A stretch of DNA of 29,916 nucleotides. Origin: a virus. The number at the start of each line of letters is the position of its first letter. Position 1 is the first letter of the stretch. This document shows positions 11,630 to 19,217 of this stretch, piece after piece. The notes under the pieces were generated by a model that saw nothing but the letters and a program-made list of their open reading frames with translations, ran no database searches and was not told the DNA's origin. The stretch spans positions 1-29,916 of the IMG/VR virus record IMGVR_UViG_3300036759_000109; one strand, 5' to 3'. The translations under genes and the position numbers were made by a program.

Positions 11630-11659
11630 ATGATAGCGCCAAGCGCGCTAATTAACCAA
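11630..11659 (-). promoter_or_regulatory. Promoter of the Lsr2-like gene with an overlapping repressor-type site
   Basis: On the minus strand TTGGTT (11659-11654), 18-bp spacer, TATCAT (11635-11630). GCTAATTAACC (11647-11657, plus orientation, 10/11) overlaps the -35 and spacer as well as the holin stop codon. Confidence 0.45.
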
Positions 11660-11891
11660 TCGTCTCGTCAACTCCGCGAGTGTCGTCAACCACGAGGCCC
11701 GGAAGCTCCCGCGTGAGCCATCCGGCCGCGAAGCCGGCCACGGCGGCAACCCCGGCCGCAACGAGGCCCGCCGTTGCGGGATCAAGGTTCACGCCCAGGC
11801 GGCCAAGAGCGAGGGCAACGAGGTACACGCCAAGGGAGGTCAATAGCTGGGCTAGCACCTTGCGGGAGATAGGCTTACCGTTGCTCTTCAT
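11652..11891 (-). CDS. Holin (probable)
   Basis: 79 aa from the ATG at 11891, which overlaps the endolysin stop codon (ATGA). Two hydrophobic segments (LLTSLGVYLVALALGRLG and ATAGLVAAGVAAVAGFAAGWL) are separated by a short turn (VNLDP), with a basic N-terminus and a charged, acidic C-terminus. Holins form membrane holes that release the endolysin. Size, topology and position directly after the amidase support the call; no sequence motif defines the family. Confidence 0.75.
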   Translation of the reverse strand: MKSNGKPISRKVLAQLLTSLGVYLVALALGRLGVNLDPATAGLVAAGVAAVAGFAAGWLTRELPGLVVDDTRGVDETIG

Positions 11892-12610
11892 TTCATCACC
11901 CAAAGCCTGAGCCCGGCCGGGAGAGGCTCCGTAGACTCCGCCTCACCCCGGAAAACCCGGTTGACATACTTAGCCAGGGGCCCATCAAGGGGCCCATACT
12001 TCTGGACAGTCATACGGAGGATGGTTGCGGGAGTCATGCCTAGCTTGTCGGCAAGCCCGGCAAGTGAAAGCATCCCCGCAGTTACATAGCTCCCCGGCTT
12101 GGGCGGAGGATCGGCAGGAACACTAAGCACCTTCGCGTTGCGCTCAATGTCGGGAAGCTGGGCAACGACCGGGGCCCCTGGGCATCCGGTATGCCCGCCC
12201 CACGAGGCCCCGCCCAAACCATGCCAGGCAAGCCCCGAGCCTTCCGGCCGCTTAGCGAGCCAGAGCGGGATCTCGTGTGCCTTATGGGCCCAGGCGTAAA
12301 GCTTGGAGACCGCGTTAACCTGAGCGGCCGTCAACGGGTGCCCCGCGAAACCCTCACACTCGCAACCGATAGAAACCCTGTTAGCGTTTGCGGCATGCCA
12401 AGCCGTGTCAGACGTGTTGACCCATTGGTATATGGTCCCGTCTTTGCCAACCCCGAAATGGGCCGAGACCTGAGCGGCCGGGTTATGAAACCAACTGTCC
12501 GTGCCAGCTAGAGAGCCTTGCATGATATGGACGATAAAGAGCTTAGGCTTATTGCCCCCACGGTTGAAGTTAACCGTAAGTGGTCGCCACTGAGCGCCGG
12601 GATATTTCAT
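11888..12610 (-). CDS. Endolysin: N-acetylmuramoyl-L-alanine amidase with C-terminal LysM-like domain
   Basis: 240 aa. It cleaves the amide bond between MurNAc and the peptide stem. The amidase_2/PGRP-like domain (~1-165) has zinc ligands H28 (FIVHIMQG), H140 and C143 (GGHTGCPG), plus conserved AHFGVGKDGTIYQWV and the W-H-A segment. After a Pro-rich linker (PPPKPGS) the C-terminus (MLSLAGLADKLGMTPATILR to PAGLRLWV) follows the LysM pattern and would bind peptidoglycan. No signal peptide, so export relies on the holin downstream. It starts on the last base of the previous stop codon (TAATG). Confidence 0.9.
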   Translation of the reverse strand: MKYPGAQWRPLTVNFNRGGNKPKLFIVHIMQGSLAGTDSWFHNPAAQVSAHFGVGKDGTIYQWVNTSDTAWHAANANRVSIGCECEGFAGHPLTAAQVNAVSKLYAWAHKAHEIPLWLAKRPEGSGLAWHGLGGASWGGHTGCPGAPVVAQLPDIERNAKVLSVPADPPPKPGSYVTAGMLSLAGLADKLGMTPATILRMTVQKYGPLDGPLAKYVNRVFRGEAESTEPLPAGLRLWVMK

Positions 12611-13119
12611 TAGCCGATCCTCCGGAGGATTAGTGTGGAGCCGGCCAGGACACGGGTTGCCGTCGCATCGGAGGTAAGCTGGGCAAATTGAAACTGGAAA
12701 TTCCCCGCCGTGCCAGCGGTTGTCAGTACCCCGTGGATTGGCACAACCAAAGATGTGCCAGCGCCAAGAGCGCCAACAGCGCCGGTATCGCTTAGCGTTT
12801 GCGCATTATGGCTAGCCGACTCAATAGGTGTCGAAGCGCCGCTACCAAGCCCCATGCCAACCCAAGTGAGCGTTGCCCCGGCCGGGCCCGTAAACCCGGG
12901 CTTGAAATCTCCAGCGGTTGAACCATCATAGACAATATGTGCCGTCACTTCGTAAACAGCGTTCGCGGCAACCGACAAAACTAGCGCGGAATCGTTAACT
13001 AGCGTCGTGCTAGATGTTACCGATTGGCTAGAGCTTTTAACGGCAACCTTCGGCGCAAGCCAGTTATTAAGATCGGATGCGGGCAACGCATTACCGTCAA
13101 CCCAAACGGGAACAGCCAC
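12610..13119 (-). CDS. Tail-tip or fibre-type structural protein
   Basis: 169 aa from GTG (MAVPVWVDGNALPASDLNNWL), with GGGGAG upstream. The N-terminal motif 'V-W-x-x-G-x-x-L-x-A-S-D-L-N-x-W-L' is common to short actinobacteriophage tail proteins (from memory). The rest is a Ser/Thr/Gly/Ala-rich beta domain (VYEVTAHIVYDG, FQFQFAQL) that suggests a jelly roll as in receptor-binding or decoration proteins. It lies between the minor tail protein and the endolysin. Confidence 0.7.
   Translation of the reverse strand: MAVPVWVDGNALPASDLNNWLAPKVAVKSSSQSVTSSTTLVNDSALVLSVAANAVYEVTAHIVYDGSTAGDFKPGFTGPAGATLTWVGMGLGSGASTPIESASHNAQTLSDTGAVGALGAGTSLVVPIHGVLTTAGTAGNFQFQFAQLTSDATATRVLAGSTLILRRIG
12993..13003 (-). 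promoter_or_regulatory. Intragenic repressor-type site GCTAGTTAACG
   Basis: 10/11 match to the dispersed motif, on the transcribed strand direction of the tail-gene operon, coding for L-V-N. In L5-type systems intragenic stoperators stop elongation in the lysogen; here it could equally be chance. Confidence 0.3.
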
Positions 13120-13139
13120 GATTCACACTCCCCAAATTC

Positions 13140-14636
13140 TCAAGCTAGGCGATCATGGCCAAGGATGCCCGTGCCGAGGATAAAGAAATTGTATTTTTCG
13201 GCGGATTGAAGCACCCATTGAGTCCGCCAATAGCCGGTCCTGTACTCATGCGATATGCCCCGGATAAAACAGTCCCGGCTAATTGCAGGCATCCCCGGGG
13301 GACGCCTGCGGATAGTCTCCCGGTCGCCAATTTCACTATTAAGAATAAGAGGAAACAGGGTATCGGGGATCGGGCGGGGATCTATGGTCACAGAATTAAA
13401 CCACTGCTCCGGATCTTTATTTTGATAAAGAATCAGGGAAGCCCATTGCAGGGCATCATCATCCGAAGTGAGCAGCAAATCCGTGTTACTATATGGCCGG
13501 CTGAGGTAACGGGTGACAGAGCCGCTATCTGTTAGCGTGTGCGAGGTGCCATTACGTATGCCGTAAATGATCGTATTGACAAGCCTTGTTGATTGATGCT
13601 CTAGCTCCCGGTCTATATAGGGAAGCTCGCCAGGACCGGAGCCGAAGGTTGCCTGAGAATCCGCAGAATCCGGGTTATTGAGAATCGCCTGCCGTGAAGT
13701 GAAGCGGAATTGCCCGTCCCCTGTTACATAGATAGCACCTAGCTCCGCATCTGCCGTTGCCTGTAGCTCTTCAAGCGGAGGCCCGCCAAGCGTTGTGCCC
13801 TGTAGGGCTACCGTACCTGTATCAACATTGCGGGCCCCTGGGCCCGTTGGCCATGAGGCAGAATCTAGTATGCGGTTGATACGGTCGCCCGATAGTTCCC
13901 CGGCTCCCGTAGGGCTTCCTAGCTCCGTCCGGAGTTCATCTTGGGCCAGATAGCCTAGCCCGTCCGTGGCCGTCAGGACACAATAAGAATGGGCGGGCCC
14001 GTTATATTGTGGCTCCCAATCGACCGCGAAACCCGACCATAGTGGATATGAGATCCCGCCGTATTCCGCACGGATGGCAACCTTAACTTGAGGCGTCACC
14101 ATGGTTTCATACCGGCTAGCCGTGCCACTAGAGATAACGCCCGGGGCCGTGGGAGTGATCGAGATATTACAGTTACCGCCAGACGGAGCCGATATCGCAG
14201 TAACCTTATAATTCCCGGCCACATCACTAAACTGTACCCAATCGCCAACATACACTTGCAAAGCGTTAGCGGTAGGCAAGATAAAAAACGTACCATCCGA
14301 AGGCGTGCCTGTGACGCTAAAGCTCCAGCCGGATTGCTGTTGATACGGGCCCTGAAAGTTGTCCGGATCAAAGCGGCCATCTTGGTTGATGAGGGTTATC
14401 GTCGCCTGGCCGGCCTCGTAGGAAATCAAGGGCCCGTCAACGCGGGTTGAGCCACGGGAGCAAGTGAGCGAGTTAATATAGGAACTAACATCTAGCGCGA
14501 TATCATCCGGGGCCAGCAAGCCCGTGCCCAGGAGCCCCCGCACGGGATCTCCGAGGCGCAAATATGAATCAGGGATCAAGGCCCCGGATGCTAGGCCAAG
14601 CTCAAGGATTACATTAGGCATCATCACGAGCGCCAT
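13140..14636 (-). CDS. Minor tail protein
   Basis: 498 aa; GGGAAGAA precedes the ATG, which lies inside the end of the tape measure gene (13-bp overlap). The sequence has beta-domain patterns of actinobacteriophage minor tail proteins: VSSYINSLTCSRGSTRVDGPLI followed by ATITLINQDGRFDPDN, PLWSGFAVDWEP and TDGLGYLAQDEL. These resemble the tail-hub protein family that forms the base of the tail tip. Residues ~95-165 look like an inserted beta domain (FSVTGTPSDGTFFILPTANA to APGVISSG). Position after the tape measure gene supports the role. Confidence 0.8.
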   Translation of the reverse strand: MALVMMPNVILELGLASGALIPDSYLRLGDPVRGLLGTGLLAPDDIALDVSSYINSLTCSRGSTRVDGPLISYEAGQATITLINQDGRFDPDNFQGPYQQQSGWSFSVTGTPSDGTFFILPTANALQVYVGDWVQFSDVAGNYKVTAISAPSGGNCNISITPTAPGVISSGTASRYETMVTPQVKVAIRAEYGGISYPLWSGFAVDWEPQYNGPAHSYCVLTATDGLGYLAQDELRTELGSPTGAGELSGDRINRILDSASWPTGPGARNVDTGTVALQGTTLGGPPLEELQATADAELGAIYVTGDGQFRFTSRQAILNNPDSADSQATFGSGPGELPYIDRELEHQSTRLVNTIIYGIRNGTSHTLTDSGSVTRYLSRPYSNTDLLLTSDDDALQWASLILYQNKDPEQWFNSVTIDPRPIPDTLFPLILNSEIGDRETIRRRPPGMPAISRDCFIRGISHEYRTGYWRTQWVLQSAEKYNFFILGTGILGHDRLA

Positions 14637-16987
14637 TTCTTCCCGTTACCGCGTTCATAAGCCTTGATGGCGTCAACGAGGCCGGCCCCAACTTCGGCTT
14701 TGCTAACCCCGGGGCTTATATGCTGATGGATGATGTAAGTGTTGCCCATACCCCGGCCGGGAGTCACGGTTTCATAGCCGCGTTCCCCGAAGGTGTAAGT
14801 ACGCCCGGAGCGGCCAACGCCAAAGATCGGCTCCGTGATGATCCCGCCGTCGGCGTAACCGCCCGGCTGATTCAAGGCGGCCAGGCTGCCATATCTCGCC
14901 AACGTGTAATGAAGCGCGGCCCACACGTTAGCCCACGGGTTATAAATGCCGAGGAACCGATACGGCCCCGCATAGGTGTTAAACGTGGAGCCGATGGTTT
15001 GCATGAGGCCCCGGCTAGGGTCGCCCATTTGGGCATTGATATCCCAAAGGTTGATAGCCCGGGGATTACCCCCGCTCTCCTGATTCATCCTCCGGAGCAC
15101 CGTGCCGACCCAAGCGGCGCTCAGGCCCATAGCCGCAAGCACGGCCAGCACGAGACCCCGCCAGCGCTCCACACTCCCCCCGGGCCCGGCCGAGGCTAGG
15201 AATTGCTTAGCCCAGGCGCGGGCGAGACCACCAACGGCCCGCCACGAGCTAAATGCAATCTCATCCCTGCTAGGAAAGCTCGTTGAGACATGGACACCCA
15301 CGGCCCCGCCGGCGGCCAGGCGGCCCGCGTTGACCGCATCAAGGAACCGTGTCCCGTACTTACGATGCGCGGAGGCCCGGATAACGTACTCATTATTAGA
15401 GAGCGCGAAGAGCCCGGCCCGGTCGTCTGTCGGCCCGCCTGGACCCTTGACCGGCCCGCCCATGGCACGGATAGCAAAGCCCGAAGGGTTAGCTCCCGTG
15501 TTAAAGAATGTTTTAACGTGTACGCTCCGGTTGTCGATACCGCGAAGCGAGGCGTTAACATTCCTCCGGAATCTGTCAAAAGCGCTAGCGGCCCCCTTGA
15601 GCTTCCCGCCAATGCCGGGAATCCAGCCGAAAGCGTTAGCAGCCCCATGGATGATAGTTCCGAAAAGTCCAAGGAGACGATCAACGAAAGCCGCGAAGAG
15701 GTTTCGCAACGCCTGAATAAGCCCGGAGGTTACTTTCTTAACCGTGTTCCAATGGTCGATAACAAACTTGACCGCAAGCCCAAAGGGCCCCGTCAGAATC
15801 GCAAGCAAGAGCGGCCAGTTGCGCTTAATCCAATTCCAGACCGCCAGCGCCGCTCCCTTGATCGCATCAAGGGCCGTGTTAACAGCCGCCTTGATCTTGG
15901 CCCAATTCTTAACGATGATCCCAACGAGGAGGATCGTACCGACGATAAGGGCCGTCCAGGGGTTAGCGGCAGCAACCTTGAGCGCGATGCCAAGAGCCGT
16001 TACAGCAATGGCGGCAATCTTGATCGGGCCTGGAAGGTTGCTGATAAACTTGATGATCGCCCGTAGCCCGACCAAAAAGAAGCCAATAGCCTCTGTAACT
16101 TTCGGAATAGCTACCCGCACCCATCCCATAATTGTCGGGATGAAAGCCTGCACTTGCGGCAGCAAATCCCGCAATATAAAGTTAGCAAGCTTCGTGACAA
16201 CAGGCAGGAGAGCCGTGCCAATATTCTCTTCAACCTCGCCAAAAGCGGTTTTCATCTTCTGCAATGGCGTTGCCATTGCCGCAGCACTGCCGCCAAACTC
16301 CTTGCCAAGCTCCCGAAGAATGATCTTCTGAGCGCCAAGCCGGTTGCCCGATTCCACGAGGGTCGTAATCTGCTTCTTTTGCTGATCAGTGAAGCTAACT
16401 CCAACCCGCTGCAAAGCCGTCATGCCCTTAATGGGATCGTTAAGGGCTTTGCCCAATCCCACGGCTTGCTTTCGCATGGCCTCTTGCGTGACCTCTCCGC
16501 CATGCATGGCGGCAGTCATGTCAAGGAGGATCTTGGAGCTTTGGTTAAAAATGTCGTTGTTTTTGCCCGACTCATTGCGAATATTGCGGAAGGTCAAGAG
16601 CATGTTTTGACCGGATTTGATTGCCTCATCATCAATCCCGGTTTTCCGCATGAGGCTCGCGGACAGATTATCAATCTGTTTCGCGGTTACGTTGGCGGCC
16701 CCTCCGGTAGACTTGATAACGGCCCGTGTCTGAGCCGAAACCTTGGCCGTCTCCTGGGCTGCATCGATCGAATCTTTAAGGAATTTGCCAACGCCAAGGG
16801 CGGCAACGAGCCCCCCAGCGTTGCGGAGCAAGCCTCCGGCCGCGTTGCTAAACGACCGTCCCCAGAGTTTGCCATGCCTGGCCCCGGCCGGGCCTACAGC
16901 CCGGCCAACGCCCGCCTCAAATTCGCCTTGAAAATTCTTAGTGTCGGCTTTAACCCTTACGGATACGGCCGCCAGCGTAATAGCCAT
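14624..16987 (-). CDS. Tape measure protein with lytic transglycosylase domain
   Basis: 787 aa. The length of this protein sets tail length and it is delivered with the DNA. Residues 1-270 are helical and polar (tail-core region); ~270-445 contain several hydrophobic helices (IKIAAIAVTALGIALKV, TALIVGTILLVGIIV, LLLAILTGPFGLAV). Residues ~605-715 are a soluble-lytic-transglycosylase-like domain with catalytic Glu637 in RRMNQESGG and the SRGLMQTIGSTFNTY motif, which would cut peptidoglycan during entry. The start follows GAGGG, 2 bp after the chaperone stop codon. At 787 aa it predicts a short tail, roughly 110-120 nm by the usual 0.15 nm per residue rule. Confidence 0.95.
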   Translation of the reverse strand: MAITLAAVSVRVKADTKNFQGEFEAGVGRAVGPAGARHGKLWGRSFSNAAGGLLRNAGGLVAALGVGKFLKDSIDAAQETAKVSAQTRAVIKSTGGAANVTAKQIDNLSASLMRKTGIDDEAIKSGQNMLLTFRNIRNESGKNNDIFNQSSKILLDMTAAMHGGEVTQEAMRKQAVGLGKALNDPIKGMTALQRVGVSFTDQQKKQITTLVESGNRLGAQKIILRELGKEFGGSAAAMATPLQKMKTAFGEVEENIGTALLPVVTKLANFILRDLLPQVQAFIPTIMGWVRVAIPKVTEAIGFFLVGLRAIIKFISNLPGPIKIAAIAVTALGIALKVAAANPWTALIVGTILLVGIIVKNWAKIKAAVNTALDAIKGAALAVWNWIKRNWPLLLAILTGPFGLAVKFVIDHWNTVKKVTSGLIQALRNLFAAFVDRLLGLFGTIIHGAANAFGWIPGIGGKLKGAASAFDRFRRNVNASLRGIDNRSVHVKTFFNTGANPSGFAIRAMGGPVKGPGGPTDDRAGLFALSNNEYVIRASAHRKYGTRFLDAVNAGRLAAGGAVGVHVSTSFPSRDEIAFSSWRAVGGLARAWAKQFLASAGPGGSVERWRGLVLAVLAAMGLSAAWVGTVLRRMNQESGGNPRAINLWDINAQMGDPSRGLMQTIGSTFNTYAGPYRFLGIYNPWANVWAALHYTLARYGSLAALNQPGGYADGGIITEPIFGVGRSGRTYTFGERGYETVTPGRGMGNTYIIHQHISPGVSKAEVGAGLVDAIKAYERGNGKKWRS

Positions 16988-16989
16988 CT

Positions 16990-17594
16990 TTAACCCTCAA
17001 GCCCCGCGATTAGAGAGGTGATGTCGTCTCGCTTGTCCAGGGGTGCATAAAGCTCCCCGATGATTTCCTCTCGTGCCTTGCCCGGATCTTCGGCCCGCTC
17101 CGCGGTCTCCATCAACCGTGCATAAACGAGATTGAGGAAGACGCGAGGCGTCATGCCATCTAGCGGAGAGCTTCGCCAACTGGGATGAGATCCTCTGCCC
17201 CATCCGGCCGCAAGGGAGCCTTCGATTTCATCGAGGTTTTCCGCCCCCGTGACGAGGAGCCGGATGGCGGCCCGGTAGGGCGGGAGCTTACCCGCTCCAT
17301 AATCTCCTTGATAAAATCAAAGATCTCTTCCGCATCGGGGCGCTTCTCAAGGGCCAGCTTGTCGAAACGCTCCCCATCTTCCTCCCGAAGCGAGCCATGC
17401 ACCATGTCATACATAGCGGCCAGGCCCGCATCATCATCCGTAGAGAGCCCGCTTTTGGCAGCCTTCCCGAAGATGACAAAGGCCCAGAATGCAACCTTCT
17501 CGGGAAGCTGGAAAACCTCTCCTAGAAACTCTATCTTGTCGTCAGAACTAACGCCTTCCTCGGCCATAGCGTCCGAGGCGTCTACAGGATTCAT
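16990..17594 (-). CDS. Tail assembly chaperone, frameshift product (G-T fusion)
   Basis: The frame that ends at 16990 has no start codon of its own until near its end, but reads as natural protein from just after a TGA at 17317-17315: DYGAGKLPPYRAAIRLLVTG, then DGMTPRVFLNLVYARLMETA, ending ITSLIAGLEG. It is -1 relative to the upstream chaperone frame, so a -1 slip after codon 94 (GAT-TTT at 17318-17313) would give a 201-aa fusion (94 + 107 residues). Such fusions are established for lambda G/GT and most siphophages, lying exactly between the major tail and tape measure genes. The joined coordinates are 17594-17313 and 17313-16990. Confidence 0.7.
17160..17594 (-). CDS. Tail assembly chaperone, unshifted product (G)
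   Basis: 144 aa from the ATG at 17594 (MNPVDASDAMAEEGV), with AGGGC 8 nt upstream and 2 bp after the major tail stop codon; a TTG at 17600 is less likely. Acidic helical protein (FLGEVFQLPEKVAFWAFVIF, DDAGLAAMYDMVHGSL). The last ~45 residues (RPTGPPSGSSSRGRK and on) are low complexity because they lie over the other reading frame. It guides tail-tube assembly around the tape measure protein and is not in the virion. Confidence 0.8.
   Translation of the reverse strand: MNPVDASDAMAEEGVSSDDKIEFLGEVFQLPEKVAFWAFVIFGKAAKSGLSTDDDAGLAAMYDMVHGSLREEDGERFDKLALEKRPDAEEIFDFIKEIMERVSSRPTGPPSGSSSRGRKTSMKSKAPLRPDGAEDLIPVGEALR
17310..17318 (-). promoter_or_regulatory. Predicted -1 frameshift site GAT-TTT-ATC
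   Basis: A tRNA-Phe on TTT (17315-17313) can slip back one base onto the T of GAT because four T residues run together; the next codon becomes TAT and the frame DFYQGDYGAGK opens. The site is not a textbook X-XXY-YYZ heptamer. It is the only run that fits between the TGA in the -1 frame (17317-17315) and the region that already looks like T-frame protein. Confidence 0.5.
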
Positions 17595-17596
17595 AA

Positions 17597-18178
17597 TCAA
17601 GCCCTAATAGTGCCAGCCGTCCAATAGCGGAAGGGGAAACCGGAAGCGGGAAGCTCAGAAGCAAACTCAACGGGGATAGTGGCATTGTCGGCTCCCTTCT
17701 TACGGGAAACCTGCAACGTGCCCGTCTGAAAAGCCTGTTCAAAGACGAGGCGCTCCGTGTTGTCCTGGCTCTCCCATCCGATCGCGCACCTAACCTCAGC
17801 CCCGGGAACCGGGGGAGTGTAAGTGTTAAGCTGGGTAGTGCCAGAGCCGGAAGGCGTCAAGACGCCTCCGTTAAGTGCTTTGCTAAACGAGGTTGCCGAG
17901 ATCTGCATAAGCTCAAACGTGACGGAGGCGGCCCGGCCAGTAGTCACAATTTGCAGGGGATCAAAATACTCAGCCGCGATAATCTTGTCGGTATCAATTG
18001 AGTAGTTGAAGGTATGGCCTTCCTTCGTGATGCCCAGGAGAGACCAACCGCCCGGCCAAGAGTCCGTAAACACGGAGCCCGAAACCGTGTTAGTGGGGAG
18101 CGTGACGCCAACCGCGCCAATGTAGAGATAGCCTGGGCCCGTGGCCAAGGCATTTTTAGGAACCGTAACGGCAGGCAT
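17597..18178 (-). CDS. Major tail protein (tail tube)
   Basis: 193 aa; GAGAGGGG precedes the ATG at 18178. The pattern of the phage tail tube family is present: a Gly/Thr/Val-rich N-terminus (ALATGPGYLYIGAVG), GWSLLGITKEGHTFNYSID, DPLQIVTTGRAASVTFELMQ and a C-terminal IPVEFASELPASG strand. It polymerises into the tail tube. Position directly before the chaperone pair and tape measure gene confirms the call. Confidence 0.85.
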   Translation of the reverse strand: MPAVTVPKNALATGPGYLYIGAVGVTLPTNTVSGSVFTDSWPGGWSLLGITKEGHTFNYSIDTDKIIAAEYFDPLQIVTTGRAASVTFELMQISATSFSKALNGGVLTPSGSGTTQLNTYTPPVPGAEVRCAIGWESQDNTERLVFEQAFQTGTLQVSRKKGADNATIPVEFASELPASGFPFRYWTAGTIRA

Positions 18179-18266
18179 AAGCCAACCCCTCTCTCACGGT
18201 AAATGGACAGAACGCGGCCGGAATCCCCCGGCCCTAGCCAGAGCCCGAAGAGGGCCCTAACCGGAA

Positions 18267-18632
18267 TTACTCCGCTCGCGGGAGTATCTTGCGGATATCG
18301 CGGAGCGCTGGCCTCAACGACCTATGCGGCCGGCGGTCGCGCACCTTTTTCCCCTCATGCACAACCGCATAGGGGAAGCCTGTTTCCTTATTCTGTACCG
18401 GGCTCTCAATAACCGCGTAAAGCTCTCCATCTTCGCGGATAACCCGGTAACGCATGGCGCTGGCCATTGCCCCGGTACGGCGGAGGGCCCGCCTCTTGGC
18501 CCCGGCCAGGACTACAGCGCCAAGCTTGTCTACAAGCTCAACGCCAATTTCGCCCGTGGGATCATTCAGATAGTGATCTAGCTTTCGGTCGTCCCAATCG
18601 AGGATTACCGGGCCTATCTTTTTCCTTGACAT
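18267..18632 (-). CDS. HK97 gp10-like neck / tail completion protein
   Basis: 121 aa from the ATG at 18632 (MSRKKIGPVILDWDD), preceded by GAGGGGGCCGAGG; an upstream in-frame ATG at 18689 is less likely. The centre (VELVDKLGAVVLAGAKRRAL to TGAMASAMRYRV) and the end (YAVVHEGKKVRDRRPHRSL to LRPALRDI) show the gp10 pattern: a helix, 'R-x-T-G-x-x-x-x-S' region, then F/Y-x-x-V-x-x-G and a final helix. The 88-bp gap to the major tail gene holds only its ribosome binding site. Confidence 0.7.
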   Translation of the reverse strand: MSRKKIGPVILDWDDRKLDHYLNDPTGEIGVELVDKLGAVVLAGAKRRALRRTGAMASAMRYRVIREDGELYAVIESPVQNKETGFPYAVVHEGKKVRDRRPHRSLRPALRDIRKILPRAE

Positions 18633-18873
18633 CCTCGGCCCCCTCCGGCTTGGGCGGGTAATCTTCGCGGCGCGACACGTCGGGGCCAACCTCTAGCCAG
18701 GCATCCGGGCCGGCCTTCGGATCTCCGATCACGGCAGTAGGCGACACGAGATCTCCGGGGTTGTATGCGCGGGCGCGATGTACTTCTAGCTTCCGGCCCC
18801 GCACATCTTCATAGATAACAAGGTCAATGACGCGGGCCGCTATATACGGCCATTCGGGAGCGTTCACGGTCAA
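18562..18873 (-). CDS. Head-tail connector, probable stopper/head-closure protein
   Basis: 103 aa if the TTG at 18873 is used (it overlaps the previous stop codon, TTGA); a GTG at 18867 is the alternative. It overlaps the next gene by 71 bp. WPYIAARVIDLVIYEDVRGR, then SPTAVIGDPKAGPDAWLEVG, reads as a small beta barrel. Between a gp6-like adaptor and a gp10-like protein, this is the place of the stopper. The C-terminal ~35 residues (KPEGAEDVKEKDRPG) are charged and disordered. Function assigned by position. Confidence 0.5.
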   Translation of the reverse strand: MTVNAPEWPYIAARVIDLVIYEDVRGRKLEVHRARAYNPGDLVSPTAVIGDPKAGPDAWLEVGPDVSRREDYPPKPEGAEDVKEKDRPGNPRLGRPKARSLSE

Positions 18874-19196
18874 CTCGCAAGCACGTAATATTTAACCTCG
18901 GCCGCCGTGCCATCAACCCCGATACCAACACGGCCGTTGGCGTCACCATAAATGCCAGGCACAAAGAAAGCCTTGATTGTGCCCGTTGTCATTGAGTGAG
19001 TACGGCTCGTTACTCCGAGCCCGTCAACCGTTGCATTGACAACGAGCGTGACAACGTGTGTGCCTGCCCCCGTGTTGCGGGCGAGGATCGTAGAGTTAGC
19101 GGGCACGGTATCTGTTCCTGCCGTGGCTCCGCTTCGTTCCGTCATGGCGTTAGTAACGCCCGTCTGAAATGCTCCCTCAGCCGGAAAATCTGTCAT
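18870..19196 (-). CDS. Structural protein of unknown role between adaptor and neck genes
   Basis: 108 aa, AAGGAAGG upstream of the ATG. Strongly beta-rich with Thr/Gly/Val repeats (HVVTLVVNATVDGLGVTSRT, VGIGVDGTAAEVKYYVLAS). Likely a virion or connector component by its place in the operon; no family recognised. Confidence 0.55.
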   Translation of the reverse strand: MTDFPAEGAFQTGVTNAMTERSGATAGTDTVPANSTILARNTGAGTHVVTLVVNATVDGLGVTSRTHSMTTGTIKAFFVPGIYGDANGRVGIGVDGTAAEVKYYVLAS

Positions 19197-19217
19197 GTTG
19201 GGCCTTCCTTAAATCAG

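Noticed and set aside
16997-17203. Leftward 68-codon frame as the second tail chaperone product
   Set aside because: The other alternative frame (ending at 16990) reads as natural protein with RAAIRLLVTG and TPRVFLNLVYARLME; this one is its shadow.
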